From Aselliscus stoliczkanus (Eukaryota > Chordata > Mammalia > Chiroptera > Hipposideridae): a stretch of 64,000 nt of DNA. The notes below the pieces were generated by a model. It made no database searches. It worked only from the letters and a program-made list of their open reading frames with translations, and was not told where the DNA came from. Every line of letters begins with the position of its first letter. Within the stretch, counting starts at the first letter, position 1. This document shows, piece after piece, positions 23,281-35,623 of the stretch. The stretch lies in contig CM066734.1 in the NCBI GenBank assembly GCA_033961575.1, forward strand, positions 79,264,001 to 79,328,000, written 5' to 3'. A program made the position numbers and the translations under genes.

Positions 23281-23408
23281 GGGCCGGCCGAGTGGCGCGG
23301 TGGTTAAGCGCTGGCTTCAGAAGCCAGTGGCCCTGGTTCGATCCCACATATGAGAGCCAGTGACACTGCCCTCAAAAAAATAAAAAAAAAAAAAAATAAT
23401 AAATAAAG
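23281..23408 (+). mobile_element. tRNA-derived SINE, short form (well-preserved head)
   Basis: The head is GGGCCGGCCGAGTGGCGCGG, the anticodon-like loop TTCAGAA, and the B box GGTTCGATCCC matches the polymerase III consensus. The tail is A-rich with T interruptions. An exact 10-11-bp duplication TTAGTTTTAA(G) lies at 23,271-23,280 and 23,409-23,419. Confidence 0.93.
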
Positions 23409-23419
23409 TTAGTTTTAAG

Positions 23420-25040
23420 ATTATTTAAAATTTATTATAGATAGGAAATTTTCACAGTTTATTTCCTTCTCACCTTTAGGAAGGATAACATTATACATAT
23501 CCAATGTACAAAATTGGATTAGACATTATCCCAACTAGTTACTTTTAGGGAAAAAAATACAGTAGGGGTGCAAGAATGATGGAAAGAAAATGGACTTAAA
23601 AGTCTTGAAATGCAAAATGTTAAGTGTTTGACCCCCATTACTTTATACTTTGGTTTCCTTTTAATTATCCTAAAATATAAAATGGCAAATTATATTTAAA
23701 AATATATTTGAAAATAATTGTTTAATATATATCCACAGATAATTGACATTTCATTTAATTTTTACCAGAGTTTATACGTTTTTACCTGAATTTGATATAT
23801 TAATTGCTACATTTTTCAAATTATCAGCCTAATGAAGTTGAGTGTGTGTTACATTGAAAATAAAGATTATAAAATTCTGACTCTAGTTCTGAAGTTAGTA
23901 ATAAATGAGAATTTTGAGAAGCTATTTAACTTAGCTTATTTTTTTCTCAGTTATCCAAAGCAACTCCCATGCCCACCCAATATCATTTGAAAAATGTAAA
24001 ATTGGACTAAATGGGCTACAAGGTCCCAAGTCTGATCTGCTATGATTTTAATTCCTGTGCATGTAATACATTTCCACACAGCTATGATCCATTGGTATTC
24101 ACTGTGTTGCGAGGTTCCCAATTCTTATTTATAAGACATAGATTCAGGGTAATGTACTGTGGCAGGAAATACATAATAAATACATGAATGAATAATGCAG
24201 AGTCCTTGATCCTTAACCCTTACCAACATCTCTCATTAAGTGAATGGCTAATTTTGAAATAAGCAACAAATACAGTATCTGGCTCACTTAATTTTACTTT
24301 TAAATGAAGAGGCTCCTACTGAGAACTTAAAATATAACAATTTATTACATGAAACAAAGCATTATGTTCACAACCTTCAAATCTTACCCTTTTATTTTAC
24401 TCCGATATGGCCTTTTAGGGGAAATTCTAGACCATATGTGTGTCTGGTTCCAACCCAGAGCTTCACCACCTATTCCCACCCATCACACAAAACATAAACA
24501 GAAAAAAAGAGACTGCTTATTAGTGAAACACATTAGCATTCTCCAAAAGTGGAATAAGAAAGAAAAGAAAACATATTTATATAAACAATATAGTCTCAGA
24601 AGTTTAGTAGTTAAGAAACAAGGAATTTCGACTTAAGAAAAGTTTAATCAGTAAAAAATGCTGGTAAGTGCCTTAATACTGGCTATTTGCAGACTATGCA
24701 GTTTAGTTTCTCAGTTGGGGAGAGTATGAAATTTAAATTCTTATCTGAGTCTCATGAGTTATGGTTTCACCCTTTCCTTCTCCCTCTATATATAATTTAT
24801 ATATATAAACTCAAATATAATCTATAAAGCAAAACCACACCATTTCATAGAGAAAGTACTCACTGTGTATGTCAAGATGATACAACTCTTAGTGTCTGGT
24901 TAAATGTGAGTTTCTCTTAATATATTAGCATGTTCATTAGAGGACAAAGTGACTATTTACTTTGATCTTTCCAGCAACGTCCTCATGCAGAAAAAAAAAA
25001 ATCAATTGAAATAGCTCCCCTGGAAATAACTTATTGAAAA
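23420..25040. other. Unassigned AT-rich sequence
   Basis: No supported exon or repeat. A 95-codon frame at 24,349-24,636 has no recognisable motif and is treated as chance. Confidence 0.45.
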
Positions 25041-25195
25041 TCACTCTTCCCCATGTTCAAGTTTTTGTCTTTTATTGCTGAACTGTAAGAATTTTTTATA
25101 TGTTAAACAAAAGTCCTTCATTAGATAAATGTTTTATGAATTTTTTCATAGTCTGTGGTTTGCTTACTGACTTTCTGATTGTTCTCTTTTTTTAA
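25040..25195 (-). mobile_element. L1 ORF2 fragment, antisense
   Basis: TTTTTTATATGTTAAACAAAAGTCC and neighbouring text match the reverse complement of L1 ORF2 C-terminal sequence in diverged form. It is separate from the 3' UTR fragment that follows, because their order is not collinear. Confidence 0.5.
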
Positions 25196-25930
25196 ATAAA
25201 GGTTTTTATTTTAGATTTATATTAATATTACAAAGATAGAATAAAGTGTTCAAATGTACTCTGTACCCAATTTCCCCTATTTTTAACATCTTATATTAGC
25301 ATGGTATATGTGTACAGTTAATGAACTAACACTGATGAATTATTATTAACTAAAGTCCATACCTTACTCATATTTCCTTAGTATTTTACCTAGTGTGTTT
25401 TTCCAGTTTAAGGATCCGATCAAGGAAATCACACTGTACTTAGTTGCTAAGTCTCAAAGCAAAGCACTCTGGACTGTGACACTTTCTCAGACATTTGTTT
25501 TTGATGACCTGCACAATTTTGAAGAGTATTAGTCAGGGAATTTTTAGAACATACCTCTGCATTTTGGCTGATGGTTTTCTCATCATTTGCGTTGCTATGT
25601 ATTTTTGGAAGGAAGATCACAGAGCATAAGTGCCATTCTTATCTGATATCTACCATGCTATCAATATGCCTTATCTCTGTTGATATTGACCTTGATTACC
25701 TGGCTGAGGTGGTATTTGTCAGGTTTCTCCACAGCAAAGTTACTATTTTTTCCTCCTTCACATACTGTACTCTTTGGAAGGAAATCATTGTGTTCAGCTC
25801 ATACTTAGTAGATACTAATGATGGCCGATGAACTATATAAATTATTTAGAATTCTTCTCCACTAAAGATTTGTCTATGTTTCTCCCATTTGTTTATTTTT
25901 TTTATAATGGTAAAATATACATAACATAAA
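25195..25930 (-). mobile_element. Old L1 3' UTR fragment, antisense
   Basis: The text GTCAGGTTTCTCCACAGCAAAGTTAC and ATAATGGTAAAATATACATAACATAAA corresponds to the reverse complement of ancient mammalian L1 3' UTRs. No coding potential. Confidence 0.6.
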
Positions 25931-25954
25931 TTGTACTATTTTATTTATTTTTTA

Positions 25955-26408
25955 TTTTTATTTTTTTAAAGATTTTATTGGGGAATTGGGGGAGGGGAGC
26001 AGCGTTGGGGAATCGGGTAAGGGGAACAGACAAGTTGCCATCTTTTTGTTCTTCAGTCTAGTTGTGGAGGATGTTGCTTCACTGGCCCATATTGGTATCA
26101 TCATTGTGTTCTTCCCGGATGAGGCAGATCGGTCGCCCGCCTCTGAATGGTTGCTCACTGCGGCTATTGGCAGCTCACGCTGGCTGCCAGACACTCACGC
26201 TGGCTGCCGGCCACTCACTGTAGCCTATGGCAGCCCACTGCAGCAGGTGCTGCAGCCTACGCCATCGCCAGGGCTCGCACAACCCAGCTCCAGGTGGAGC
26301 TGTTATTAGCTGTTTAGGGCAGTGTCACTGGCCCTCATATGTGGGATCTAAACCAGGGCCGCTGGCGTCCCAAACCAACTCTTAACCAATGTGCCACTCG
26401 GCCATCCC
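25955..26408 (-). mobile_element. Composite SINE, copy 3
   Basis: The full architecture is present: T-rich tail, AAAGATTTTATTGGGG, four 20-bp units (about 26,140-26,222), the inverted repeat, the near-palindrome and a tRNA head ending GGCCATCCC. The target-site duplication is obscured by the T-rich flank. It lies exactly between two non-collinear L1 pieces. Confidence 0.9.
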
Positions 26409-26409
26409 T

Positions 26410-26489
26410 TTTTGTCCACTTTTAATTGGGTTCTTTGTTTTTTTGTACTTGTTATTGAGTTGTAGGAGTTCATTATTATTCTTTATATT

Positions 26490-26532
<43 letters not shown>

Positions 26533-27540
26533 TTTGCAAATATTTTATACCATTTGGTGGGTTTCCTTTTTACTTTGTTGATAGTGTCTTTGATGCACAA
26601 CTTAAAAAAAAAAAAGTCAGTTTGTTTTTTTTTCTTTTGTTGTCTGTCCTTTTGGTGTCATAGCCAAGAAATTATTGCCAAATCTAATGTCACAAAGCTT
26701 TACCCTATGTTTTCTTCTAAGAGTTTTAAAACTATAGTTTTAACTGTAATATTTATGATTTTGGCCCATTTTGAGTTGATTTCTGTATATGATATAAGAT
26801 AAAGATCCAGTTTTATTTTTTTGCATGTGGATATCCAGTTTCCCTAACACCATTTACTGAAAAGACTGTCCTTTGCCCTTTAATTGAAAATTGTTTGGTC
26901 ATATATGCAAGGATTTATTTCTGGACTCTTTATTCAATTTGTCTTTATGCCAGTACCACACTGTTTTTATTACTTGTAGCTTTGTAGTAAGATTGAATTC
27001 TGGAAGTGTGAGACCACCAACTTTGTTCTTAAATATTAATGTGGAGTTTTGGTGTTCCTTGAGATTCTCTATGAACTTTAAGATGGATTTTCTATTTCTG
27101 CAAAAAAATATTGAGATTTTGATAAGGATTGCATTAAATCTCAAGATCACTTTGCGTGATATTGACATTATTAACAATGTTGTCTTCCAATCCATAAACA
27201 CTAAATGTTTTTCCATTTATTTGAGTTTTGTAAAAGTTTTGTCACAATATTTTGTAGTTTTCCACGTGCAAGTCTTTTGCCTCCTTGGTTAAGTTTATCT
27301 CTAAGTATTTTAATCTATTGTAAATACTATTGTAAATGAAGTTTTCTTAATTTCCTTTTTGGTATGTTTGTTGTTAGTGTAGAGAAATGCAACTGCTTTC
27401 TGTGTGTTGAATTTGTATCCTGCAACTTTGCTGAATTTGTTCATTAAACCTAACAGTGGAATCTTAGTGTTTTCTACATATATAAGATCATATAATCTGC
27501 AAATATAGTTTTGCTCCTTCCATTTCAAGTTGGATGCCTA
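26410..27540 (-). mobile_element. L1 ORF2 fragment, antisense (reverse transcriptase to C-terminal part)
   Basis: The minus-strand translation at 27,216-26,899 contains NKVGGLTLPEFN and KTVWYWHKD. The translation at 27,528-27,310 contains NKFSKVAGYKFNTQKAVAF. Both are hallmark L1 ORF2 stretches downstream of the reverse transcriptase core. Stops and frameshifts separate them, so the copy is dead. The plus-strand 133-codon frame across 26,891-27,292 is a shadow. Confidence 0.85.
26491..26531. repeat. (GT)20 microsatellite
   Basis: Pure GT run inside the antisense L1 fragment. Confidence 0.97.
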
Positions 27541-27574
27541 GGTTCTAGTTTTTGTTTTATTTTATTTTATAAAA

Positions 27575-27665
27575 GAGAAAATGAGATTCAGAGTATAAGT
27601 GACTAACCTGAGGCCATCCACTAACAGGTGCCACAGTTTCAACTGGTCCTAGAAATGGAGTATCA
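27575..27665 (-). mobile_element. MIR fragment
   Basis: AAAAGAGAAAATGAGATTCAGAG...GTGACTAACCTGAGGCCATCC resembles, in diverged form, the reverse complement of the MIR core around its 'GGTAAGTAACTTGCCCAAGG'-type segment. Partial and weak. Confidence 0.45.
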
Positions 27666-27995
27666 TGCACTACACTGCACTGTCTTCTACCATCTCCATC
27701 CTCTGGCCATTCCCATATGGCAGATGAAACACGAAGGCAGAGAGGGTCCTTGTTTGATCACAGCTGGGTATGTACCTATCTTTTGACTCAAATGTTTCCA
27801 AGGTCTCTGATAATTACCACAAAAGCACTGTAAGCATTGATTTGGGGGTTACAAATAAATTTTATAGAGTAGATAAATTCAGAGATCTGTGAATAATGAG
27901 GCTCAACTGTATGTACATCAAATTTCAAAAGAATGTAGATGTTAATTTTTTTTTAAATTCATGTGGCCATCAGTACCACACTGATACACTCATTC

Positions 27996-27996
<1 letters not shown>

Positions 27997-28028
<32 letters not shown>

Positions 28029-28230
28029 GTTACAGATGTACAAAACAATGCAATCGTTATCTTTTTCATCCCTTATAAAGTGACTACCGCCTCATCCCCG
28101 CTCCTCCGCTCCCGATATCATACATATCTATTACAATTCCATTGACTCCATCCCCACACTATATTCCACATCCCATGACTATATATGTGTTAAATTATAG
28201 TCAACATCTAATATTCAGCGGCAGCTTCAT
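27997..28230 (-). mobile_element. L1 3' UTR fragment with one unit and (TTA)n tail
   Basis: A (TTA)n array at about 27,998-28,027, replacing the L1 tail, is followed by one copy of the 3' UTR unit (TTACAGATGTACAAAACAATG ... CATTGACTCCATCC ... CATCCCATGACTATAT). It ends without a second unit. Confidence 0.65.
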
Positions 28231-28239
28231 TCTTTAAAA

Positions 28240-28974
28240 ACAAATATTCACTGAATTCTTATATGAATCAGGCTGTCCCATAGGTTTTAGAGATATAGAG
28301 TTGAAGACATGATGGCTTCTGATCTCTGGACACTCATGATTTAATATGGGAGGAAGATATATATATATAGAGAGAGAATAACCACACAATGCCATGAGCA
28401 CATGCTTTATTTTGGATGATTTCAGTTATACAAAATGTAAAACTTAAACGGTTTTGAACAATAAAGCAATTTGCTGCTTTACATCATTAAAAATATCTTG
28501 AGAAAGCTTAATTTTAAAACATGTGTTCTTCATATATTTTCCTTCATTTCTTGTAATTTGCTTATCTCTACCTTCTGTTGTGTCTCAGCTCAGTCATCAG
28601 GATAGTTTTCTTTTAGGTAGCAGAGTTTCTACGGCAATTAAAGCCTCACATCTACATACCAAACTGTTCAAAACAAGACTAGGAAGGCTCTGTTCCCTCA
28701 CACTTTTAATGAAAAAAGTCTCAAGCTGCAATCTGATGACTCCATCATAGAAATTACTGTGACCAGAGTATTAAGATTACTGAGTGAATTGTGTAAATTA
28801 TGTTCCATTCCAGGAGATCAGGATGGGGTTATTCACAGCCAACAAAATAGTATTACATGAGGATGGAGTCATGCTAAGTGCAATCACCAAGTACACACTG
28901 GTTATTATACTATAGAAATAGGTATTAAGTAATTTGGAAGGACAGAGGGGTACAAATAATTATGCTTTGAAAAC
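28240..28974. other. Unassigned sequence
   Basis: No feature supported. Confidence 0.45.
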
Positions 28975-28985
28975 TTTACACTTTT

Positions 28986-29745
28986 ATCAAAGGAGTCTTT
29001 GTTTCCATGTGTTGGGTACTATGGATAATTCTGCAATGAACTTTGGGGTAAATATATCTTTAGAGGTAAATATTTTCAGATTTGGGGGATAGATACCTGG
29101 AAGAGGGATTGCTGGGGTCTATTCTTAATTGTTTGAGTAATTTCCATGTTTTCCATAGCGATTGTATCAATTTACACTTCCACCAGCAGTATGTGAGAGT
29201 TTCTTTTCTCCACAACCTCTCCAACACTTGTTATTTCTTGTCTTGTTGATAATAGCCATTCTAACAGGTGTGAGGTGGTATCTTACTGTGGTTTTGATTT
29301 GCATTTCTCTGATGATTAGTGACGTTGAGTAGTTTTTCATATATCTGTTGGCTGTGTATTTTCTTGAGAGAAGTATCTGTTCATGTCCTCTGGTCAGATT
29401 TTAATTGGATTGTTTGCTTTTTTGTTGTTCAGTTGTATGAGTTCTTTATATATTTTAGATATTAGCTCCTTAGGCGAGATATAAAACAAAGCCACAAACA
29501 AACAAGACAAACAAAAACTTAGACACAAGCAACAATTCAGTGGTTACCGGAGGGTAAGTTGGAGGGTGGTGTGGTAGAAGAGGGTAAAGAGGATCAAATA
29601 CATGGTCATGGAAGGAGAACTGACTTTGGTTGGTGAACATACAGTGCAATATGTAGCTGATGTATTATATAAATGTACACTTGAAACCTGTCTAATTTTA
29701 CTAACCAATGTCACCCCAATAAGTTTAATAAAATTAAAAAAAAAA
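28986..29745 (+). mobile_element. Twin-primed (5'-inverted) L1, copy 1
   Basis: The left part (28,986 to about 29,477) is antisense L1 ORF2 C-terminal sequence, for example GGTGTGAGGTGGTATCTTAC and CATTTCTCTGATGATTAGTG. The right part (about 29,478-29,745) is sense 3' UTR ending CACCCCAATAAGTTTAATAAAATT and an A tail. An exact 11-bp duplication TTTACACTTTT at 28,975-28,985 and 29,746-29,756 proves that both halves arrived together. This is the classic product of twin priming during L1 reverse transcription. Confidence 0.92.
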
Positions 29746-29756
29746 TTTACACTTTT

Positions 29757-30414
29757 CATATAAAAAATATTGAGGTGACAAGAAGGACGTCACCTAGAGG
29801 ATTAATTCTAACAAATGGGTGAGAATAAGGAAATTGCATATATGAAAAAACTTTGCAGGGGTCACTGCCAAACTTGTTTTATTACAATATTGTATGAAAA
29901 TAAGATAATACAAACCTTCGTAGTTTATGCAGACAGGTGTCTATAAAGGTAGTATAATAGAAACATTGAAGAGATCTTAACATTTCATATTAAGTATTTT
30001 GTTCTATGCTGGCTTTGATTTTTTTTTTTCTTATTAAGTTCAGATACCATATTAAGGTCCATTTCAGTGAAATGCAATGTACGTGTTAGGATGATTTATA
30101 AGAAAGGATATGAGAATATGTCTAAAATATTGTCAAATCTAGCTCATTTATCCATTTATCTTGTTGCTTGTGTGAAATAGATATAGATTAAAAGGTGATG
30201 AAAACTGAAAACTAATATATTAAAAGGAGTTGTAAAATTTTAAACAGAAAGAATAGGGACAATATAAAATCATGATCATGAAATATAACCAGATTCCAGT
30301 ATACTATCTCTGGACAGTGAGACTATTATAGACTATAATAAGCCAAATAGAACTTTTTATTTTATTCTTTCCAGTTCACTATCTTTATTGAATTAATAAT
30401 CATGCATGCAACTA

Positions 30415-30449
<35 letters not shown>

Positions 30450-30760
30450 AATGAATCCATTTGGTATTTTATACTACTATAATCTACCCTAAGGTTCCAA
30501 AATAGTGTGTTGCTCTAAGACCAGCAAATGTGAGCTATTTAGCAATCAGTAGTGGCAGTTTAAAAACCAAAGTAATGGGAACAGTAGAAGATGTTCATTT
30601 ACTGTTCCATATAATGTAACAGTATCTTGACTTTTCTCAGAACTTTTTTGAAGATAAGAAAACAACAGGGAATTTTTAAATGTAAAATTTAAAAAAAACT
30701 GTTATAGAAACTTTATTGAGATTAATAATCAAGATCCACAAGCAAAGTAAGAATTGAACA
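29757..30760. other. Unassigned AT-rich sequence with (ATT)n
   Basis: Apart from an (ATT)n tract at about 30,417-30,446, nothing is recognisable. Confidence 0.45.
30417..30446. repeat. (ATT)10 microsatellite
   Basis: Pure trinucleotide run. Confidence 0.95.
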
Positions 30761-30764
30761 TTTA

Positions 30765-30965
30765 TTATAATGTTCAATTTTTAAATTTTCAAATATTTTA
30801 TTTTTATTATTTTGTATTAGTTTCAGCTATACAAAACAACATAGTGATTAGAAATTTACATCTCTCACAAAGTGATAATCCCACCAAGTCTACTACCTAT
30901 CTTGACACCATACATAACTATTACAAAACCATTGACTATATTCCCTATGCTGTTCTTTACATCCC

Positions 30966-31018
<53 letters not shown>

Positions 31019-31445
31019 ACATTCAGTGTTATTTTATACTAGTTTCAAGGGTACAGCACAGTGGTTAGACATTTATATAATATATGAAGTAATACCCCGA
31101 ATAAATCCAGTACCCATCTGACATGCTACGTAGCGTTCACAACATTATTGACTATATTCTTCATACTGTATTTCACATCTCCATGAGTATTTTGTGACTA
31201 CCAACTTGTGCTTCCTAATTCCTTACCTTTCTCATCCATCCCCCAACCCCCTTCCCATCTAGCAACCATCAGGTTGTTCTCTGTATCTATGAGTCTATTT
31301 CTGTTTTATTGTTTATTTATTCTGTTCTTTAGATTCCATATACAAGTGAGATCATGTGATATTTGTCTTTCTTAGTCTGACTTATTTCATTTAGTAGAAT
31401 ATACTCTAGGTCCATCCATGTTTTTGTAAATGGTAAGATTTCAAC
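30765..31445 (-). mobile_element. L1 3' end, antisense, with two 3' UTR units
   Basis: Unit one (about 30,820-30,970) and unit two (about 31,020-31,280) share the ACCATACATA..ATTGACTATATTC..CATC motif set. They are followed by the start of ORF2 C-terminal text ATATACAAGTGAGATCATGTG to about 31,445, where the copy is 5' truncated. A (TA)n array lies exactly between the two units. Confidence 0.8.
30972..31015. repeat. (TA)22 microsatellite at an L1 3' UTR unit junction
   Basis: This pure TA run lies between the two 3' UTR units. The L1 at 50.2 kb has a (TC)n(GT)n tract at the equivalent place. Confidence 0.96.
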
Positions 31446-31469
31446 ACTCATATGCTCATCACTGAGATT

Positions 31470-32833
31470 CAAGCATTAACATTTTATTCAACTTGGTTTG
31501 TATACATACCTATCTACCTATCTATCTGTATTTTCATCCGGTATTCTGTTTTTCTTTTCAGGCATTTTAAAATAAGTTACTGATGCATACAAGTTACCTT
31601 TACAATTTCACCATACATATCATAACCAATATTTACTATTTGTTTAGAATTATTTCTAGATAAATTTTACATACAATGAAATGCATAAACATTAAGTGTA
31701 TCATTTGATAAGTTTTGACAAATAAATATGTCTATGCAAACCAAACCCTTATCAAGGTATAAAACATTACCAATAACCAGAAGATTCTATCACGATCCTT
31801 CCTTAACATCAGCAAAGTTAAAAGCTCATGGAACAATATCCAGGAGCATCCTGGTATAAGCTTCCAGGTATCCCCTCCCTGTGCAGTCACATGTATGTGC
31901 TTAATTGTCCCAGCAATGATGTGTGACCACACATGTAAAGTGTTGCCAATCAGATAAACTCACCCAAGCCTTGGTGTCAAGGGAATTTATGAGGAATCAG
32001 TCACATGGGCATTGAAGCCCCTGCATTACTGATCTCAGCTACTCAGACTCCAGGACACCATAGTAAAGACATGAGTCACCATATATCGCATTGTAAAAAT
32101 AAACTAATCAATTTGTGCCATAGGGTCCATGAATTCAGGTATAATAAAACACTCTTTTCAGACAGAATATTCCAAGGTCCCAGAGCTCAGTAGGAGCCAG
32201 TCAAAGGCCATTCCTGAAAATAGGCATTTTTAAGGATTGTGCAGTGTTTGAGCAACTCAGGCCTATAAATCAATCTTTTCCCACACATATCCCCAATGGA
32301 TTGTTTTGGTGTTTTATCAAAACTGAAATGACCCATATAAATGTAGGTCTATTTTTGGATGTCATTATCTATTCTATTGCCATATTTGTCAATCATTATG
32401 CCATTATCACACTACTTTGATTCTGGTAACTTTATAGTAAGGCTTGATATCAGTTATTGTAATTCATTCAACTAGATTGTTCTTTTTCAAATGGCTTCAA
32501 ATATTATGGGACTTTGCTTTTCCGTATAAATTTGAAAATCACTTTGTAAATTTCTACACATAATCATATTTTTATGATTTCTTTCTCTCTGCTGTGATTT
32601 CCTAACTTTTCGTTCATTCCAAAAATATTTTCCTTTATATCATTCAGGCATAGTTCCTTTAAAATTTGTATGCTAATTCCACCACCTGAGTTATCTTGGT
32701 GTCAGTCTTTTCGTTACCTTTTCTCTTGAGAATGGAAAACATTCTCTTTTTTCTTCATATTTCGAAGTAGTTTAAAATGCATGCTGGATATTGTGAATGT
32801 TTTTGAGATTATGGATTTTGTTATGTTCTTTTG

Positions 32834-32867
<34 letters not shown>

Positions 32868-33300
32868 ACTTAATCTGCAATTTTACTTGGTTAAAATTGT
32901 ACTGTGAAATCTGCCTTTGAATGGCAGTTGAAGGCTTGGTTGAGGTATCTCACCCTTAGATAAAAAGCTTAAATTCTACCCCATAAAGTCATTGTTTCAA
33001 AAACTGGACATAGTTTATAATCTCTATTTGGAGGTTTTCTCCATTTCTTACATTTTCTTGTATAGTATGTGCCCTCACTTACTAGCAACTATGGCTGTCC
33101 CAAACTCTTTAGTCTGTTTTTTCTTTCAAATCAGAATGACTGTGCATTTTCTCTTGGAGTTTTGGGCACCATTCATGGCATAGTCTTTAACTGCCTTTAA
33201 TTTAATAGCCAAAGTAAATGAGAGACTCTCCATGACATTCTGTTCTTCCTAGAATGGACTAACTTCAGGATCTGCCAATTTTTGGTCATTTACAGCACTA
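31470..33300 (-). mobile_element. Ancient L1/HAL1-type sequence, antisense
   Basis: Text around 31,650-31,760 (AAGTTTTGACAAATAAATATG) and 32,370-32,560 (CAATCATTATGCCATTATCACACTACTTTGATTCTGG) matches diverged reverse-complement 3' UTR and ORF2 sequence of old L1s. From 32,580 on it resembles HAL1-like text. Boundaries between elements cannot be set by eye. Confidence 0.5.
32837..32866. repeat. (GT)15 microsatellite
   Basis: Pure GT run. Confidence 0.96.
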
Positions 33301-34720
33301 AGGGCAGTCTTTTTTTTATTTTTTTTATTTTTTTACTTTTTTTTTTCTTTTTTACATTTTGTTTGCCCAGAGTTTATATTTATTGTCTTATTATCTGCAG
33401 AGGATTATTCAGAAAGGAAATAACCTTGCCATTACCATAAATAGATCTTCCTTTGAACTTTAGGATTACAGATGGTGAATAATCTGTTTAGATAGCATTT
33501 GATGTCCAGTCTTACTCAAAATCCTACTAAAACAAGAGTAAGTTATCAAATTGCATAATCATATACAAATACAAATGGAAAGAGGAAACAGCAGAACACA
33601 GTTTGCAACACAGTTTTGGAAACTAGAAATCTGATGATTTAAAAGTAACTGAAAAAATGATGCCTATGTGTGGGATGTTACCCAAAAAATGAACTGAGGT
33701 TGCTCAAAACTTTCAGACTCCCAAGTAACTCTATGAGACAATGGAGGAGCTGAAATGAAAAGGTTACTTGAAACTATTTATGAAGTTAAGTTTAACAATT
33801 CTCTATGCCTCCTTTATGTACACAGCTGACCATGTATTTTCCCTTTTTAAGAAAGAGAAAAGAAGTTTAATTTCTGGGGGAAAAAGATGAACCAAAGAGT
33901 TTCCAAATACCAGGATATCAGGCATAATGTATGTAAAGATCAGTGTTATAATGAATAAAACAAAAATTTGATTAAGCAAAAGCCTACTGCCTAAAAGGGA
34001 AGAATTTCAGCTTTCATACCAAGCTTAGCTGTCAGAATGCTAGAAGTCAGGTGATCTAACAACACAGGATCAGATCTTCACATCAGACTTATAAAAATCA
34101 AAGAATTTACCAATATCAACATTGATTAATAATTTGTATGATACAAGCAATAAAAAAGCTCAGAAAAGGCAGTGAAATGTTCAGAATATCAACAGTAGTA
34201 GCCTTGTCCTTTCTACCTGGTCCATGACACTCAGGTCCAGAATACATGACACCTCTGTTTGAGATTCACAAGGTCACCTACACAGAGGGAGCATTAGAAT
34301 TATCACAAAACTCCATAATTTTCCCCAAATATGTATTCCATGTGACATCCCCCAGGGATCAGTGCTTCATAGATCTTCAGTTATTATTTTCTAAAGCTTA
34401 TCTTTATGTAGGGACATCCTGTAAAGACATCTTATTGTTATGGTTTTTAACTCCTAGCAAATACCATTAGTCTGTTTATTCAGAGTTCAATTGATAGATT
34501 AGACCAGGTCATTTGCCTTCTATTCTTTCCCCCAGTGATATCCCTTTATTAAAGGAAGTCAATAGATTAAAAGCCTGCTGTTTTTATAGCATTTTCCAGT
34601 GACTGGGTAAGTTACATCATCCATAGCAGGAACCACAAGTTCTCAATCAAGCCCAACCCATGATGGGACCTTCTAACCAGTTTCAAAAATGTTTATCTTA
34701 AATGTGAATAGAGGTTTCCA
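33300..34720. other. Unassigned, T-rich at left edge
   Basis: A T-rich block at 33,308-33,355 is followed by sequence without a recognisable family. I see no target-site duplication around it. Confidence 0.4.
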
Positions 34721-35560
34721 GATCATCAGATGTTTGAGAAAGGTCTCTACTACAAGACCCCAAAACCAGAACAATCAAAAAGAAAAACTGAATTGAATTT
34801 AAACAGAGACAATCCAAGGAGTCATAGAAAAAGAAAAGGCTTAGAAAACTACTCAGAGAGTAAATGGAGATATTTCATCTGAGAAACAATTCTGGGATGC
34901 TATAAAAGAGATATTCAAAGAATAAATACCTCCTTAAAATAAAAACATTATTACTGTATTAAAAAAAAATAGAAGAACTGAAGATAATGTTGAGGAAATT
35001 ATACAAATGGCAAAACAAAAAGGAAAAATATTAGAAAATATCACATAAAAACTAGTGATCCAATTCAATAAGATACCGATAAATTAAAAACATAGGAACA
35101 AGAGAGAAGGTCATAATTAAATAAATGCAAAGATTTCCTCTAAATAAAAATATAAATCACCCAGACAGCCATGAAAAGGAATGAAAAGAATCCTTAATTG
35201 TATTCTTTAAACATTTAGAATAAGAGGATTAATTAATTGATCTTAAAAGCTCCCCAGAGAATAAAGATAGGACAATGTAAAAGATCAGTCAGAAACCAGA
35301 ATATTGATAAGTGATTGGAATGAATAATTGCATTTTCAGATACTAAAATGTAAAAATCTAAGTTTTTAATAGTTACATAACTAGAGGATATAATCTACTT
35401 TTGGTTGCATCAACTAAAACAATTCAAAAAATATGGAATCCAGAATTATCCAATCAGAACAGAGATAAAGGAATGTCAAGGATGGTAATGAGGGAAGTCT
35501 CAGGATGAAAATGAGTAGTAAACCTTGAAATTCCAGTGCAGACTAGATTAAGAAGATGAG
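34720..35560 (+). mobile_element. Possible ancient L1/HAL1 ORF1-like sequence
   Basis: A purine- and A-rich stretch with many AGAAxxAAA codons resembles a decayed L1-type ORF1 coiled-coil region on the plus strand. No frame stays open and no signature motif is certain, so this is only a suggestion. Confidence 0.28.
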
Positions 35561-35570
35561 GGACTCCAAG

Positions 35571-35571
<1 letters not shown>

Positions 35572-35622
<51 letters not shown>
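35572..35622. repeat. (GT)25 microsatellite
   Basis: Pure GT run, followed about 320 bases later by a second GT array. Confidence 0.97.

Positions 35623-35623
<1 letters not shown>

Noticed and set aside
23281..23345. tRNA gene candidate (A box, B box and cloverleaf-like arm)
   Set aside because: It is the head of a dispersed SINE with A tail and target-site duplication, and aminoacyl and T arms do not pair properly. The same applies to all other SINE heads here.
26891..27292. 133-codon plus-strand open frame
   Set aside because: It is the antisense shadow of an L1 ORF2 fragment, whose minus-strand translation has clear ORF2 motifs.
33308..33400. Possible retrocopy: T-rich block next to a reverse-complement AATAAA near 33,380
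   Set aside because: The T block is interrupted, the spacing to the hexamer is loose and no target duplication was found.
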